64,000 bases of DNA, taken from NCBI RefSeq assembly GCF_014295415.1, contig NZ_CP052909.1:2790001-2854000 (forward strand), in the 5' to 3' direction. The notes under the pieces are model-generated. The model ran no database searches. It was given only the letters and a program-made list of their open reading frames with translations, and was not told the origin of the DNA. Shown one piece after another: positions 41,249 to 50,422 of this stretch. Origin of the DNA: Constantimarinum furrinae (GTDB taxonomy: Bacteria > Bacteroidota > Bacteroidia > Flavobacteriales > Flavobacteriaceae). Both the position numbers and the translations under genes were made by a program. Position 1 is the first letter of the stretch. Every line of letters begins with the position of its first letter.

Positions 41249-43684
41249 ATGAAAATGAGAATATTATTTGGGCTTTTACTTTGTGTTTCTTTCGGAGCAA
41301 ATGCACAGTTAATTGCAAATGAGTCCGAAGAAAATGTGGACAATTGGCCGGAGCGCGTCTATGACCTAACCATTGAGTACGAGACGGTCAACTTCACGGG
41401 AAAAGATGTACAAGCGATGACTATAAATGGTGGCATTCCTGGTCCCAATCTGGAATTTAATGAAGGGGAATTTGCCATCATTAATGTGACCAATAAAATG
41501 AATGTAGAAACATCTGTGCATTGGCACGGATTGATACTTCCAAATTTTTACGATGGTGTACCGTATTTGACAACGCCACCAATTCTTCCCGGAGAAACCC
41601 AACAATACAAGTTTGCATTAAAACAATCTGGTACGTACTGGTATCATTCACACACAGGACTTCAGGAGCAGCGTGGTGTTTATGGTTCCATCCAAATCAA
41701 TCCAAAAGAAACTGATTTGGAATATGACAAAGATTTGGTTTTGGTGTTATCCGACTGGGTTGACGAGAATCCACAATCCCAACTAAAAAATCTTAAACGA
41801 GGAAACGAATGGTACTTGATTAAAAAAGGTCAAGTACAAAGTCTCGATAAATTAATTGCTCAAAATGCAGTAGGCGCAAAGTTAAAAATGGCTTGGAAAC
41901 GTATGCCTGATATGGCAATTTCAGACAACTACTACGATAAATTCTTCATCAATGGTGGCTCTGAGCAAAATTATCCCGATTTCCAAGCTGGAGAACGTGT
42001 GCGCTTACGATTTGTTAATGCTGCCGCAGCCTCTTATTTCTGGTTGACTTTTGGCGGAGAAGATCCTATGCTCGTTTCAGCAGATGGCCTTGACGTGGTT
42101 CCTGTTGCCCACAATAAAACCTTGATTGGCGTAGCAGAAACCTATGATTTCATTGTTACGGTTCCCGAAAATGGTAAACTTCAAGTGAGAGCTACTGCAC
42201 AAGATGGTTCAGGCGAAGCTTCAGCATATATAGGTACTGGTTCAATACTCGAAGCACCGAGTATTCCAGAACCAAACCTTATAAAAAGTATGAAACAGAT
42301 GATGTCTATGGGAATGAAAATGGGTGCACCAGCTTCAAAATTCAATCCTTCTAAAAACGATTCCATTCAAGTGATGGAAAAATACAAGATGGATATGGGC
42401 GGTATGCAGATGGACGGAATGCCTATGAGAGATGATAAGATGAAGATGGATGGAATGGACCTGCCTGCCGGACAGGCAGGTATGAAGAAAGATTCTGCCC
42501 AAATGGACCACGGTAAAATGAATCACGATAAGATGCAGATGTCAAAGTCCGAAATGAAAATGAAAAAAGGTAAGGCCAATATGCAGAAGGGTAAAGATAA
42601 GGAAATGGGAGCAATGAAAATGGGCTATATGATACCTAAAGATAAAGTCGTGGGCGACAATATGAAAACTGGCGGTAACCCAGAATTCAATTACAATTAT
42701 CTAAAGTCGCCCGAAAAAACTGAGTTTGACAATGATAAACCTGTAAAAGAAATGCTCTTCAACCTTACCGGAAATATGAACCGCTATGTCTGGTCTATAA
42801 ATGGTGTTCCCCTTTCTGAAACCGATAAGATAAAAATCAAACAAGGCGAAGTGGTTCGTGTCACACTCAACAACCTTACGATGATGCACCACCCAATGCA
42901 CCTGCACGGGCACTTCTTTAGGGTACTGAATGAAAATGGCGAGTACTCGCCTTTAAAGCATACAGTAAACGTAGCGCCAATGCAGAAGGTGGTTTTTGAA
43001 TTTGCAGCCGATGAATCTGGAGATTGGTTTTTTCATTGCCACATTTTATACCATATGATGAGTGGTATGGCAAGGGTTTTTAGCTATGATACACAACGAG
43101 ATGACCGCTTAGAAGGTTATCCGCTAACAAATCTCACAAATGAAGCAGACCACATATTTACGTGGGGCGAAATCACAGGGGCAAGCCATATGACGGAACT
43201 GTATGCGACTGCCACCAATATCCGAAATCAGTTTGCCGTAAGGGGCGAATATGGCTGGAACAAAAATCTGGAAGCTGAGCTTACATACGAGCGCTATTTA
43301 AATGATTATTTCCGTGTATTCGGTGGAGTCAATGTTGAAAATGGTATGGAAGATAGCCTTGAAGAAATCAATACCACAGCAATCGCTGGTGTTAGATGGT
43401 TGATGCCAATGCTTATCAATTCAGATTTTAGGATAGATAGCAAACTACGTCCTCAAATTGCTTTTAGTACAGGCTTTATGATTTTCCCACGCTTGGGAAT
43501 CTATGGCGAGTATGAATACCAAATGGATTTTGGCTGGGACGGCAAGTTGCCAGAAGGTCAGGATTTTGAAGAAGAGACCACTTGGCAGGTAGGACTTGAA
43601 TATGTCCTTGGTAGAAACTTCTCATTAATGGGGAGTTATGACAACCGTTTCGGTGCAGGTGGTGGACTATCAGTTAGATTTTAA
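41249..43684 (+). CDS. multicopper oxidase fused to a CopB-like outer-membrane barrel
   Basis: The 811-residue protein has a signal peptide (about 1-20) and cupredoxin domains with all copper ligands: HWHG (91-94), WYHSHTG, HHPMHLHGHFF and FHCHILYHMMSGM (His596-Cys597-His598). A Met-rich stretch (about 345-460) resembles CopA/PcoA copper loops. From about 645 to 811 the sequence becomes amphipathic beta strands ending in F (VLGRNFSLMGSYDNRFG...VRF), like CopB/PcoB, which is normally a separate outer-membrane protein. It should oxidise Cu+ in the periplasm at the outer membrane. The repeat at 42459-42481 adds LPAGQAG within the Met-rich loop. Confidence 0.92.
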   Translation: MKMRILFGLLLCVSFGANAQLIANESEENVDNWPERVYDLTIEYETVNFTGKDVQAMTINGGIPGPNLEFNEGEFAIINVTNKMNVETSVHWHGLILPNFYDGVPYLTTPPILPGETQQYKFALKQSGTYWYHSHTGLQEQRGVYGSIQINPKETDLEYDKDLVLVLSDWVDENPQSQLKNLKRGNEWYLIKKGQVQSLDKLIAQNAVGAKLKMAWKRMPDMAISDNYYDKFFINGGSEQNYPDFQAGERVRLRFVNAAAASYFWLTFGGEDPMLVSADGLDVVPVAHNKTLIGVAETYDFIVTVPENGKLQVRATAQDGSGEASAYIGTGSILEAPSIPEPNLIKSMKQMMSMGMKMGAPASKFNPSKNDSIQVMEKYKMDMGGMQMDGMPMRDDKMKMDGMDLPAGQAGMKKDSAQMDHGKMNHDKMQMSKSEMKMKKGKANMQKGKDKEMGAMKMGYMIPKDKVVGDNMKTGGNPEFNYNYLKSPEKTEFDNDKPVKEMLFNLTGNMNRYVWSINGVPLSETDKIKIKQGEVVRVTLNNLTMMHHPMHLHGHFFRVLNENGEYSPLKHTVNVAPMQKVVFEFAADESGDWFFHCHILYHMMSGMARVFSYDTQRDDRLEGYPLTNLTNEADHIFTWGEITGASHMTELYATATNIRNQFAVRGEYGWNKNLEAELTYERYLNDYFRVFGGVNVENGMEDSLEEINTTAIAGVRWLMPMLINSDFRIDSKLRPQIAFSTGFMIFPRLGIYGEYEYQMDFGWDGKLPEGQDFEEETTWQVGLEYVLGRNFSLMGSYDNRFGAGGGLSVRF
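42459..42481 (+). repeat. in-frame palindromic repeat coding for LPAGQAG
   Basis: ACCTGCCTG (42459-42467) and CAGGCAGGT (42473-42481) form a perfect 9-bp stem around CCGGA. This GC-rich hairpin is a dispersed palindrome of Bacteroidota genomes. Here it lies inside the Met-rich loop of the multicopper oxidase and keeps the frame, so the loop tolerates it. Confidence 0.8.
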
Positions 43685-43716
43685 AAAAATAATTATTAAC
43701 CTAAATACAATACAAA

Positions 43717-44313
43717 ATGAAAACAGTAAAAAGAACAATGAGTACAATGGCACTGGCTGCCACAATGATATTAACAGTTTCCTGTAAAGACGGAAACACA
43801 GAAGAGGCTGCTGCGCCGATGAGCAATGAGATGCACCAAGAATCTATGGATGACAAGGACGATATGGCGATGAGTGACAACCAAGATGCAAAAGCAGAAG
43901 CAATCCTGAATGATTATTTCAACTTAAAAGATGCGCTTGTAAGCGATGACAATGGCAAAGCGAAGGAGCTTGGTAACACATTAGCGAAATCACTAAAAGC
44001 TTTTGATGTATCCAACTATTCCGATAATGAACAAACTGAATTAAAAGACATAATTGAAGATGCCACAGAACACGCAGAGCATATTGGAGAGAGCGATATC
44101 AAGCATCAACGCGAGCATTTTAAGACGTTGAGCAAAGACGTTACCGATATGGTAGCCATTACCGGAACCGATAAAAAACTCTATGAGCAGTTCTGCCCTA
44201 TGTACAATAATAACGAAGGCGGAGCTTGGCTGAGTATGAATGAAGAAATTAGAAATCCATATTTCGGTAGTCAAATGTTGAAATGTGGCAAAGTACAACG
44301 AGAAATAAACTAA
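43717..44313 (+). CDS. DUF3347 lipoprotein
   Basis: The 198-residue protein has a lipoprotein signal (Cys23 in LTVSCKDG), a Met/Asp-rich linker (about 30-60) likely to bind copper, and a DUF3347 domain (about 62-196). The latter ends with the conserved CPMYNNNEGGAWLSMNEEIRN-like signature (residues near 163-183) and a late cysteine in MLKCGKV. The same domain is fused to the end of CusB at 50423. It is periplasmic and probably a copper-binding accessory. Confidence 0.85.
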   Translation: MKTVKRTMSTMALAATMILTVSCKDGNTEEAAAPMSNEMHQESMDDKDDMAMSDNQDAKAEAILNDYFNLKDALVSDDNGKAKELGNTLAKSLKAFDVSNYSDNEQTELKDIIEDATEHAEHIGESDIKHQREHFKTLSKDVTDMVAITGTDKKLYEQFCPMYNNNEGGAWLSMNEEIRNPYFGSQMLKCGKVQREIN

Positions 44314-44769
44314 TTGAAAGTTTTAAAAATCATAGCGTGGATAGCATTAATTGCGTTTGTGGTCATTCAGTTGTTTCCGATGGATTATAACAAGAGTGAG
44401 GCCGTACCGCAAACGGATTTTATGCTTGTCAATATAGTGCCTGCAACGGTCGAGAAATCGTTGCAGGTTTCCTGCTATGATTGCCATAGCAACAATACAA
44501 AGTACCCTTGGTACAATAAGGTGCAACCTGTTGCTTGGTTTTTGGAAGACCATATTAAAGAAGGAAAAGAAGAATTGAATTTTAACGAATGGGCCAACTA
44601 TTCAGACAGAAGAAAGAACAGTAAACTGCGCTCTATCATTAAGCAGATAGAAAACGGCGAGATGCCCTTAGATAGCTACACGCTTATTCATAGGGATGCT
44701 ATTTTTTCAAAAGAGGAAAAGGAAGCAGTATTGAACTATATGAAAACTTTAAAAGATGACTTAGAGTAA
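44314..44769 (+). CDS. haem-binding domain protein
   Basis: A TTG directly after the previous stop codon serves as start (MKVLKIIAWIALI). The 151-residue protein has an N-terminal membrane anchor (about 4-22) and one CYDCH haem motif near 54-58, followed by TKYPWYNKVQPVAWFLEDH and a late GEMPLDSYTLIH, as in the haem_bd family (PF14376-type). It should be a membrane-bound cytochrome facing the periplasm. Its link with copper resistance is unclear; it may pass electrons to or from the oxidase. Confidence 0.83.
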   Translation: MKVLKIIAWIALIAFVVIQLFPMDYNKSEAVPQTDFMLVNIVPATVEKSLQVSCYDCHSNNTKYPWYNKVQPVAWFLEDHIKEGKEELNFNEWANYSDRRKNSKLRSIIKQIENGEMPLDSYTLIHRDAIFSKEEKEAVLNYMKTLKDDLE

Positions 44770-44772
44770 AGT

Positions 44773-44836
44773 CCTGATACGGGAAGGGAATTTTTTCATT
44801 GATGGTTGGTTAGTTAGAACCCCTTCCCATTTCAGG
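44773..44836 (+). promoter_or_regulatory. long imperfect inverted repeat before the permease gene
   Basis: Sixteen bases at 44773-44788 (CCTGATACGGGAAGGG) pair with 44821-44836 with two mismatches, leaving a 32-base loop. It lies between the haem protein and the permease gene at 44854. It could be a terminator-like or regulatory RNA structure. Confidence 0.5.
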
Positions 44837-44853
44837 CACAAATATTAAGAGGT

Positions 44854-46080
44854 ATGAATGATTTTTTAAAACAATGGGGCGAAGCAGCCTATACCACCAC
44901 TGGATTCTTCTGGATGGCATTATGGGCGTTCATATTGGGTTACATCATCAGTAGTATGATACAGATTTTTGTAACCGAAAAGCGGATGCAAAAAGCAATG
45001 GGAGAAAAGGAAGGCAAAAGTATGCTCTTGGGCACTTTTTTTGGCTTTATAAGTAGCTCGTGCAGCTTTGCCGCGCTGGCAGGAACTAAATCCATCTTCA
45101 AGAAAGGAGCAAGTTTTTCATCTTCCATAGCGTATCTACTGGCATCTACAAATTTGGTTATAGAACTGGGAATCATCATTTCCATTTTTCTGGGATGGCA
45201 ATTTGTTGTGGGCGAGTATGTAGGTGGCATATTGCTAATCCTCATTTGCTGGATTCTAATACGCATTATCAATCCTAAAAAGCTTATTGAGAAAGCAAGA
45301 AAAAATCTTGAGAGCGAAGACGATGATGCGATGGACGATTCCAAGGATTGGAAAAAACAGATTAAAAAGGAAGAGAGCTGGGCGCGTGTGGCTAAAAAAT
45401 ATAAGATGGAATGGCAGATGGTCTGGAAGGACGTAACCGTAGGCTTTACCATCGCTGGAATCGTAGCTGCATTCGTTCCCGATTCCTTTTTTCAGACCTT
45501 GTTCATCAATAGTGGTCAAGGCAATACCGATTTTACTTTTCTCGAAATTCTGGAACATATCGTGGTCGGTCCGGTTGCTGCGTTTTTGACGTTTATCGGT
45601 TCAATGGGTAATATTCCTTTGGCAGCATTACTGTTCGGAAAAGGCGTAAGTTTTGCGGGAGTTATGGCATTTATTTTTAGCGACTTGGTCGTTTTTCCCG
45701 TATTGCGCATCAATGCAAAATATTACGGATGGAAGATGTCATTGTTCATATTATTCCTGCTGTTTACGGCTTTGATTTGTACATCACTCGCACTACATTA
45801 TAGTTTCGACTTGCTTAGCATACTGCCAGATCCATCGCAGGTAAAAATTCAGGATAAAGAACATTTTAAGATTGACTACACCTTCTTTTTGAACATTGCC
45901 TTTCTTGCTATATCCGCCTACCTAATTTACTTGGGCTTTTATAAGAAAAAAGACGTTGAGCATTCTATGAGCGAGATGGCACCAAAAAGCCAATTGCTGG
46001 AAACCATCTTAAAATATGCAGCATTCATTTGTTATGTATGGCTTGCAGGAGGTTTGATTATAAAATTCATAATTCAATAA
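44854..46080 (+). CDS. ArsP_1-type permease (PF03773 family)
   Basis: The 408-residue protein has about eight to ten membrane helices. It shows the family's SSCSFAALAGTKSIFKKGA segment (about 68-86) and a second inverted-repeat half with FIGSMGNIPLAALLFGKG (about 248-265). A charged cytosolic loop (about 145-190) separates the halves. Relatives export trivalent organoarsenicals or are uncharacterised; in copper clusters the substrate is unknown. It lies two bases before the copA start, so it is probably co-translated. Confidence 0.8.
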   Translation: MNDFLKQWGEAAYTTTGFFWMALWAFILGYIISSMIQIFVTEKRMQKAMGEKEGKSMLLGTFFGFISSSCSFAALAGTKSIFKKGASFSSSIAYLLASTNLVIELGIIISIFLGWQFVVGEYVGGILLILICWILIRIINPKKLIEKARKNLESEDDDAMDDSKDWKKQIKKEESWARVAKKYKMEWQMVWKDVTVGFTIAGIVAAFVPDSFFQTLFINSGQGNTDFTFLEILEHIVVGPVAAFLTFIGSMGNIPLAALLFGKGVSFAGVMAFIFSDLVVFPVLRINAKYYGWKMSLFILFLLFTALICTSLALHYSFDLLSILPDPSQVKIQDKEHFKIDYTFFLNIAFLAISAYLIYLGFYKKKDVEHSMSEMAPKSQLLETILKYAAFICYVWLAGGLIIKFIIQ

Positions 46081-46082
46081 AA

Positions 46083-48605
46083 ATGAAACACACCTATCAC
46101 ATACAAGGAATGACCTGCAATGGTTGCAGAACCCACGTTGAGCAAACACTTTCTAAAGTGGAAGGTGTGACTAACGCTTCGGTTAATTTAGAGAAAGAAG
46201 AGGCGACCATCGAAATGGAATCTCATATTTCTATCGAAACATTTCAAAAAGCTCTAAAGCAAGATGGTGGTTCGTATAGCATCCACAAATCAGGCGAACA
46301 TTATCACGATGATGATTCCGCTTCAGCAAAACCGAAAAAAGCGAAACCAGAGGGCAAGGGAACGGGAACGTTTTATTGCCCAATGCACTGCGAGGGCGAT
46401 AAAACCTATGACAAACCAGGCGATTGTCCCGTTTGTGGAATGGATTTGGTCGAAGAGCAAAATTTGTCAGCTACAACTACTACTGAACAGTGGACCTGCC
46501 CAATGCATCCTGAAATCGTAAAGGACGAGCCGGGAAGCTGTCCTATTTGCGGAATGGATTTAGTGCCGATGGAACCTGATTTATCTGCCGAAGAAAAAAC
46601 ATATAATAAGCTGATTAAGAAATTTTGGATAGCAGTAGCCTTTACGCTTCCTATTTTCCTAATCGCTATGAGCGAGATGATTCCCAACAATCCACTTTAT
46701 GATGTAATGGAGCAGAAATGGTGGAACTGGATTCAATTTGGGCTTTCCATTCCTGTGGTGTTTTATGCCACTTGGATGTTCTTTGAACGTGCTTATCGAA
46801 GTATTAAAACCTGGAATCTCAATATGTTCACCTTAATCGGTATAGGTGCGGGCGTGGCTTGGCTCTTTAGTGTTTTTGGGATGTTGTTTCCAGACTTTTT
46901 TCCGGAACAATTTAAAACAGAATCCGGTGCGGTTCACGTGTATTTTGAAGCCGCTACGGTTATCCTCACATTGGTATTGATGGGTCAAGTTTTAGAAGCC
47001 CGTGCACATAGTAAAACCAATTCAGCAGTGAAAGAATTATTAAAGCTTGCACCTAACAAAGCAGTACGCGTAGTGGATGGAAACGAAGAAGAAGTTTCCA
47101 TCGACCAGATTGAAAAAGGAGATATCCTACGAGTAAAGCCAGGAGATAAAATCCCTGTGGATGGCAAAATTACCGAAGGCGAAACTACCGTAGATGAGTC
47201 AATGATTTCAGGAGAACCGATTCCAGTCAATAAATCTGTAGATGATAAAGTAAGTAGCGGTACCATTAATGGGAATCAATCTTTCTTGATGGAAGCCGAA
47301 AAAGTAGGTAGCGACACCTTGCTTTCCCAAATCATACATATGGTAAACGATGCCAGTCGCAGTCGTGCCCCTATTCAGAAATTGGCAGATACGGTTTCAG
47401 GCTATTTCGTGCCTGTCGTGGTTATCATTGCGGTCATCACTTTCATTGTCTGGGCGATTTGGGGACCAGAACCAGCTTATGTATTTGCTCTTGTAAATGC
47501 CATTGCCGTATTGATTATAGCCTGTCCTTGTGCATTGGGATTGGCAACACCGATGTCCGTTATGGTAGGTGTTGGTAAAGGTGCCCAAAATGGTGTCCTA
47601 ATTAAGAATGCCGAAGCCTTAGAGAAAATGGACAAAGTGGACACCCTTATCGTTGATAAAACAGGAACCATTACGGAAGGGAAACCAACGGTTGAGAAAA
47701 TTGGGTCGTTTGATGAATCTCGCTTTCGCGAAAGCGAAATTCTACATCTTATCGCATCCCTAAACAGTTCCAGCGAGCATCCACTTGCCGAAGCCACCGT
47801 GAAATATGGAAAGGAGCAGAAGGTCGAAATATCAAAAACCGAAAACTTTAGCGCAGTAACCGGAAAAGGCGTAGAAGGAACAGTTGATGGCAAGAAGCTC
47901 GATTTAGGAAACGATAAAATGATGGAATATGCTAAGGCAACAATTTCATCTGCTATGAAAGATGAAGCACAATCCTTTCAGAAACAGGGGAAAACGGTTT
48001 CCTACTTATCCATTGATGGCGAAGTTTCAGGCTATGTGGTCATTGGCGATAAAATAAAAGAAACGAGCGCCAAGGCAATCAAAGAATTACAGGACAAAGG
48101 CATTGAAGTGAGAATGCTCACAGGAGATAATCACGACACCGCCCAAGCTGTGGCGAGCGAACTCAATCTCGCTGACTTCAAAGCAGGAATGTTACCTGAA
48201 AACAAACTGGATGAGGTTAAAAAACTACAACAGCAAGGCAAAGTAGTCGCAATGGCAGGCGATGGTATCAATGATGCACCAGCACTGGCAAAAAGTGATG
48301 TGGGTATTGCAATGGGCACAGGAACTGATGTCGCTATAGAAAGCGCTATGATAACCTTGGTAAAGGGCGATTTGCACGGTATCGTAAAAGCAAGAAACCT
48401 TAGCCACAAAGTTATGCGTAACATAAAACAAAATCTATTTTTTGCTATGATATACAACACGCTGGGTGTACCGATTGCGGCAGGTGTATTATTCCCATTT
48501 TTCGGAATTCTGTTATCGCCTATGATTGCGGCGCTGGCAATGAGTTTTAGTTCAGTTTCAGTAATAGCAAACGCACTTAGGCTCAGAACAAAATCAATTA
48601 ACTAA
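46083..48605 (+). CDS. copA: CopA-type Cu+ translocating P1B-1 ATPase with HMA and two zinc-ribbon-like domains
   Basis: I place the start at ATG 46083 (MKHTYHIQGMTC); a longer frame would overlap the permease gene. The 840-residue pump begins with an HMA domain (Cys12, Cys15), a His/Asp linker, and two heavy-metal-binding modules of CPMH...CPxCGMDL type (about 97-125 and 140-168). The membrane metal site is Cys481-Pro-Cys483, the phosphorylated Asp525 is in DKTGTITEG, and the hinge is GDGINDAPALAKSD. YNTLGVP and MSFSS in the last helices give the Cu+ signature. A palindrome copy is embedded at 47720-47737. Confidence 0.95.
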   Translation: MKHTYHIQGMTCNGCRTHVEQTLSKVEGVTNASVNLEKEEATIEMESHISIETFQKALKQDGGSYSIHKSGEHYHDDDSASAKPKKAKPEGKGTGTFYCPMHCEGDKTYDKPGDCPVCGMDLVEEQNLSATTTTEQWTCPMHPEIVKDEPGSCPICGMDLVPMEPDLSAEEKTYNKLIKKFWIAVAFTLPIFLIAMSEMIPNNPLYDVMEQKWWNWIQFGLSIPVVFYATWMFFERAYRSIKTWNLNMFTLIGIGAGVAWLFSVFGMLFPDFFPEQFKTESGAVHVYFEAATVILTLVLMGQVLEARAHSKTNSAVKELLKLAPNKAVRVVDGNEEEVSIDQIEKGDILRVKPGDKIPVDGKITEGETTVDESMISGEPIPVNKSVDDKVSSGTINGNQSFLMEAEKVGSDTLLSQIIHMVNDASRSRAPIQKLADTVSGYFVPVVVIIAVITFIVWAIWGPEPAYVFALVNAIAVLIIACPCALGLATPMSVMVGVGKGAQNGVLIKNAEALEKMDKVDTLIVDKTGTITEGKPTVEKIGSFDESRFRESEILHLIASLNSSSEHPLAEATVKYGKEQKVEISKTENFSAVTGKGVEGTVDGKKLDLGNDKMMEYAKATISSAMKDEAQSFQKQGKTVSYLSIDGEVSGYVVIGDKIKETSAKAIKELQDKGIEVRMLTGDNHDTAQAVASELNLADFKAGMLPENKLDEVKKLQQQGKVVAMAGDGINDAPALAKSDVGIAMGTGTDVAIESAMITLVKGDLHGIVKARNLSHKVMRNIKQNLFFAMIYNTLGVPIAAGVLFPFFGILLSPMIAALAMSFSSVSVIANALRLRTKSIN
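47720..47737 (+). repeat. palindrome CGCTTTCGCGAAAGCG, copy 4 (in copA)
   Basis: Extended to an 18-bp palindrome (T...A). It encodes RFRES in copA, the same peptide as in cusA (RFRESG). Confidence 0.85.
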
Positions 48606-48618
48606 ACCATCCTATATA

Positions 48619-49206
48619 ATGAAAAAAAGTATCATTCTATTATGTATTATCCTTTTAGCTTCTTGTAAAGAAGCTTCAAAGGAAGCTCAAGAAGTGCCAA
48701 TTACCGACAAAACAGAGCAAAATTCAACAAGTGCAGAACCTAATAAAAAAAAATCATTGAGTCCGCATACAAGCGCAATGGCGATGGTGGGCGATGCGCA
48801 TATTCATATTGATTATTCATCCCCAGGAGTTCGTAAACGTATCATTTTTGGCGGTTTACTTCCTTATAATACCGTTTGGCAAGCGGGCGCACATATGGCC
48901 ACTTGGATAGAAACCAATAAGGATTTGACCATTGATGGTAAAGAGTTGAAGGCAGGGAAATACGGGTTCTTTGTTATTCCGAATCAAGAGGAATGGACAA
49001 TTATTTTTAATTCCAACTGGAACCAGCACGGTAAAGATGAATATAATGAGAAAGATGATGTGATGAGATTTAAAGTAACCCCAAAAATTTCCGAAGAAAT
49101 CAAGGAACATTTAGAATACAAGGTAACAAAGACTACCAATGATTCAGGAACAATTAGCTTGAGTTGGGAAAAGGTTCTTGTTGAATTTCCTTTTGAAGTA
49201 AAATAA
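48619..49206 (+). CDS. DUF2911 lipoprotein
   Basis: The 195-residue protein has a lipoprotein signal with Cys15 (LLASCKEA), a short linker and a DUF2911 domain (about 48-190). VHIDYSSPG-like (HIHIDYSSPGVRKR), VWQAGAHMATWIE and LKAGKYGFFVIPN are typical. The family is secreted and of unknown role; in copper clusters it may assist periplasmic metal handling. It follows copA by 13 bp and PepSY starts two bases after its stop. Confidence 0.85.
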   Translation: MKKSIILLCIILLASCKEASKEAQEVPITDKTEQNSTSAEPNKKKSLSPHTSAMAMVGDAHIHIDYSSPGVRKRIIFGGLLPYNTVWQAGAHMATWIETNKDLTIDGKELKAGKYGFFVIPNQEEWTIIFNSNWNQHGKDEYNEKDDVMRFKVTPKISEEIKEHLEYKVTKTTNDSGTISLSWEKVLVEFPFEVK

Positions 49207-49207
49207 A

Positions 49208-49918
49208 ATGGTCAAAAGAAAAACAGCACTAAAAATAAGAAAAGCGCATCGCTATCTGGGTATCTTTTTAGGTATTCAGTTCTTGATGTGGACGATTAGT
49301 GGAATGTATTTCAGCTGGACAGATATTGATGAGATACACGGCGACCATTTTAAAAAAGAGATTCCTGAACAAACTGCATTTTCAGATTTGGTGGGAAGTT
49401 CTCAACTAAATATTCAGGAACCGATTAAGTCATTAGAATTACTTGAAATAGCGGATGCGCCCTATTATTGGATTAATGAGACTGTGCTTTATAATGCACT
49501 TACAGGAACAAAGAAAGACGAGCTCACAGAACAAGAAGCAATCAAAGTAGCAGAACGCTATATGTTGGCTGATTTAGAATTTGACCAAATACAACGGATT
49601 GAATCTGTAGGCGACCACCACGAGTACCGCGGAAGACCATTACCGGCTTATGAGATTTCATATAAAACCGATGAAAATTTAAAAGCCTACGTGGCGATTG
49701 AAAATGGCGCTTTTCAAACCGTACGTCATCGCGATTGGCGTTGGTTCGATTTTCTTTGGATGACGCACACTATGGACTATCAAGGTCGAGACAATTTTAA
49801 TACAATTGTGCTAAGGGCTTTTTCGCTTTTAGGCTTGATAACGGTGTTTAGTGGATTTCTACTTTGGTACACAAGTTCACCTACTGTGAGAAAATTGATT
49901 AAAAACAAACGTAAATAA
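49208..49918 (+). CDS. PepSY-domain membrane protein
   Basis: The 236-residue protein has an N-terminal membrane helix after RKAHRYLGIFLG (about 14-38), a periplasmic PepSY-type region (about 40-180), and a C-terminal helix (about 200-225). The short-form PepSY_TM family often contains histidines beside the helices (HRYLG, HTMDY), which suggests haem b binding or ferric-reductase-like activity. In the copper block it may reduce Cu2+ or feed the other redox proteins; this is inference. Confidence 0.78.
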   Translation: MVKRKTALKIRKAHRYLGIFLGIQFLMWTISGMYFSWTDIDEIHGDHFKKEIPEQTAFSDLVGSSQLNIQEPIKSLELLEIADAPYYWINETVLYNALTGTKKDELTEQEAIKVAERYMLADLEFDQIQRIESVGDHHEYRGRPLPAYEISYKTDENLKAYVAIENGAFQTVRHRDWRWFDFLWMTHTMDYQGRDNFNTIVLRAFSLLGLITVFSGFLLWYTSSPTVRKLIKNKRK

Positions 49919-49938
49919 GTAACAAAAAACCGACTATT

Positions 49939-50421
49939 ATGGAAAATTCAAATGAACACAAAAAGAAAAATCAATACACAAAATTTGTAGGAATGCTCGC
50001 AGCGTCCTTCGTAGCTATGTACATCACAATGTACCTGAACACTTATGAGTGGGACCACGTATGGTTCAGTCTAACTCGCTTTTATATGGTTTGCTTAGGG
50101 ATTGCGGCAATGGCCATTATAATGTTTGTAGCAATGCGTGGGATGTATCAAAATAAAAAGAAGAATATCGCCATTGTTTTGGGAAGTATCGTTCTATTTG
50201 TAGGTGCGTTGGGACTGGTACGTGACCAAAAATCAACTGTAGGCGATGTGCTCTGGATGAAAGCAATGATACCGCACCATTCCATAGCAATTTTAACAAG
50301 CGAGCGTGCAGACATTAAAGACCCAGAAGTAAAAAAATTAGCCGAAGATATCATCAAAGCACAACGAAAGGAAATTGAAGAAATGAAGCAAATGATTGAT
50401 AGGTTACAAAACGAAAAATAG
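49939..50421 (+). CDS. DUF305 membrane protein
   Basis: The 160-residue protein has three membrane helices (about 18-35, 45-70 and 75-95) followed by a DUF305 segment with WMKAMIPHHSIAILTSERA (about 108-126) and a helical tail. The HH pair of DUF305 domains is thought to bind copper. Members are common in copper-resistance loci. It overlaps nothing and the cusB start lies 2 bp after its stop codon. Confidence 0.85.
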   Translation: MENSNEHKKKNQYTKFVGMLAASFVAMYITMYLNTYEWDHVWFSLTRFYMVCLGIAAMAIIMFVAMRGMYQNKKKNIAIVLGSIVLFVGALGLVRDQKSTVGDVLWMKAMIPHHSIAILTSERADIKDPEVKKLAEDIIKAQRKEIEEMKQMIDRLQNEK

Positions 50422-50422
50422 T

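Noticed and set aside
46029-46082. Longer copA start
   Set aside because: It would overlap the permease gene by 52 bp, and the HMA domain begins at the ATG at 46083.
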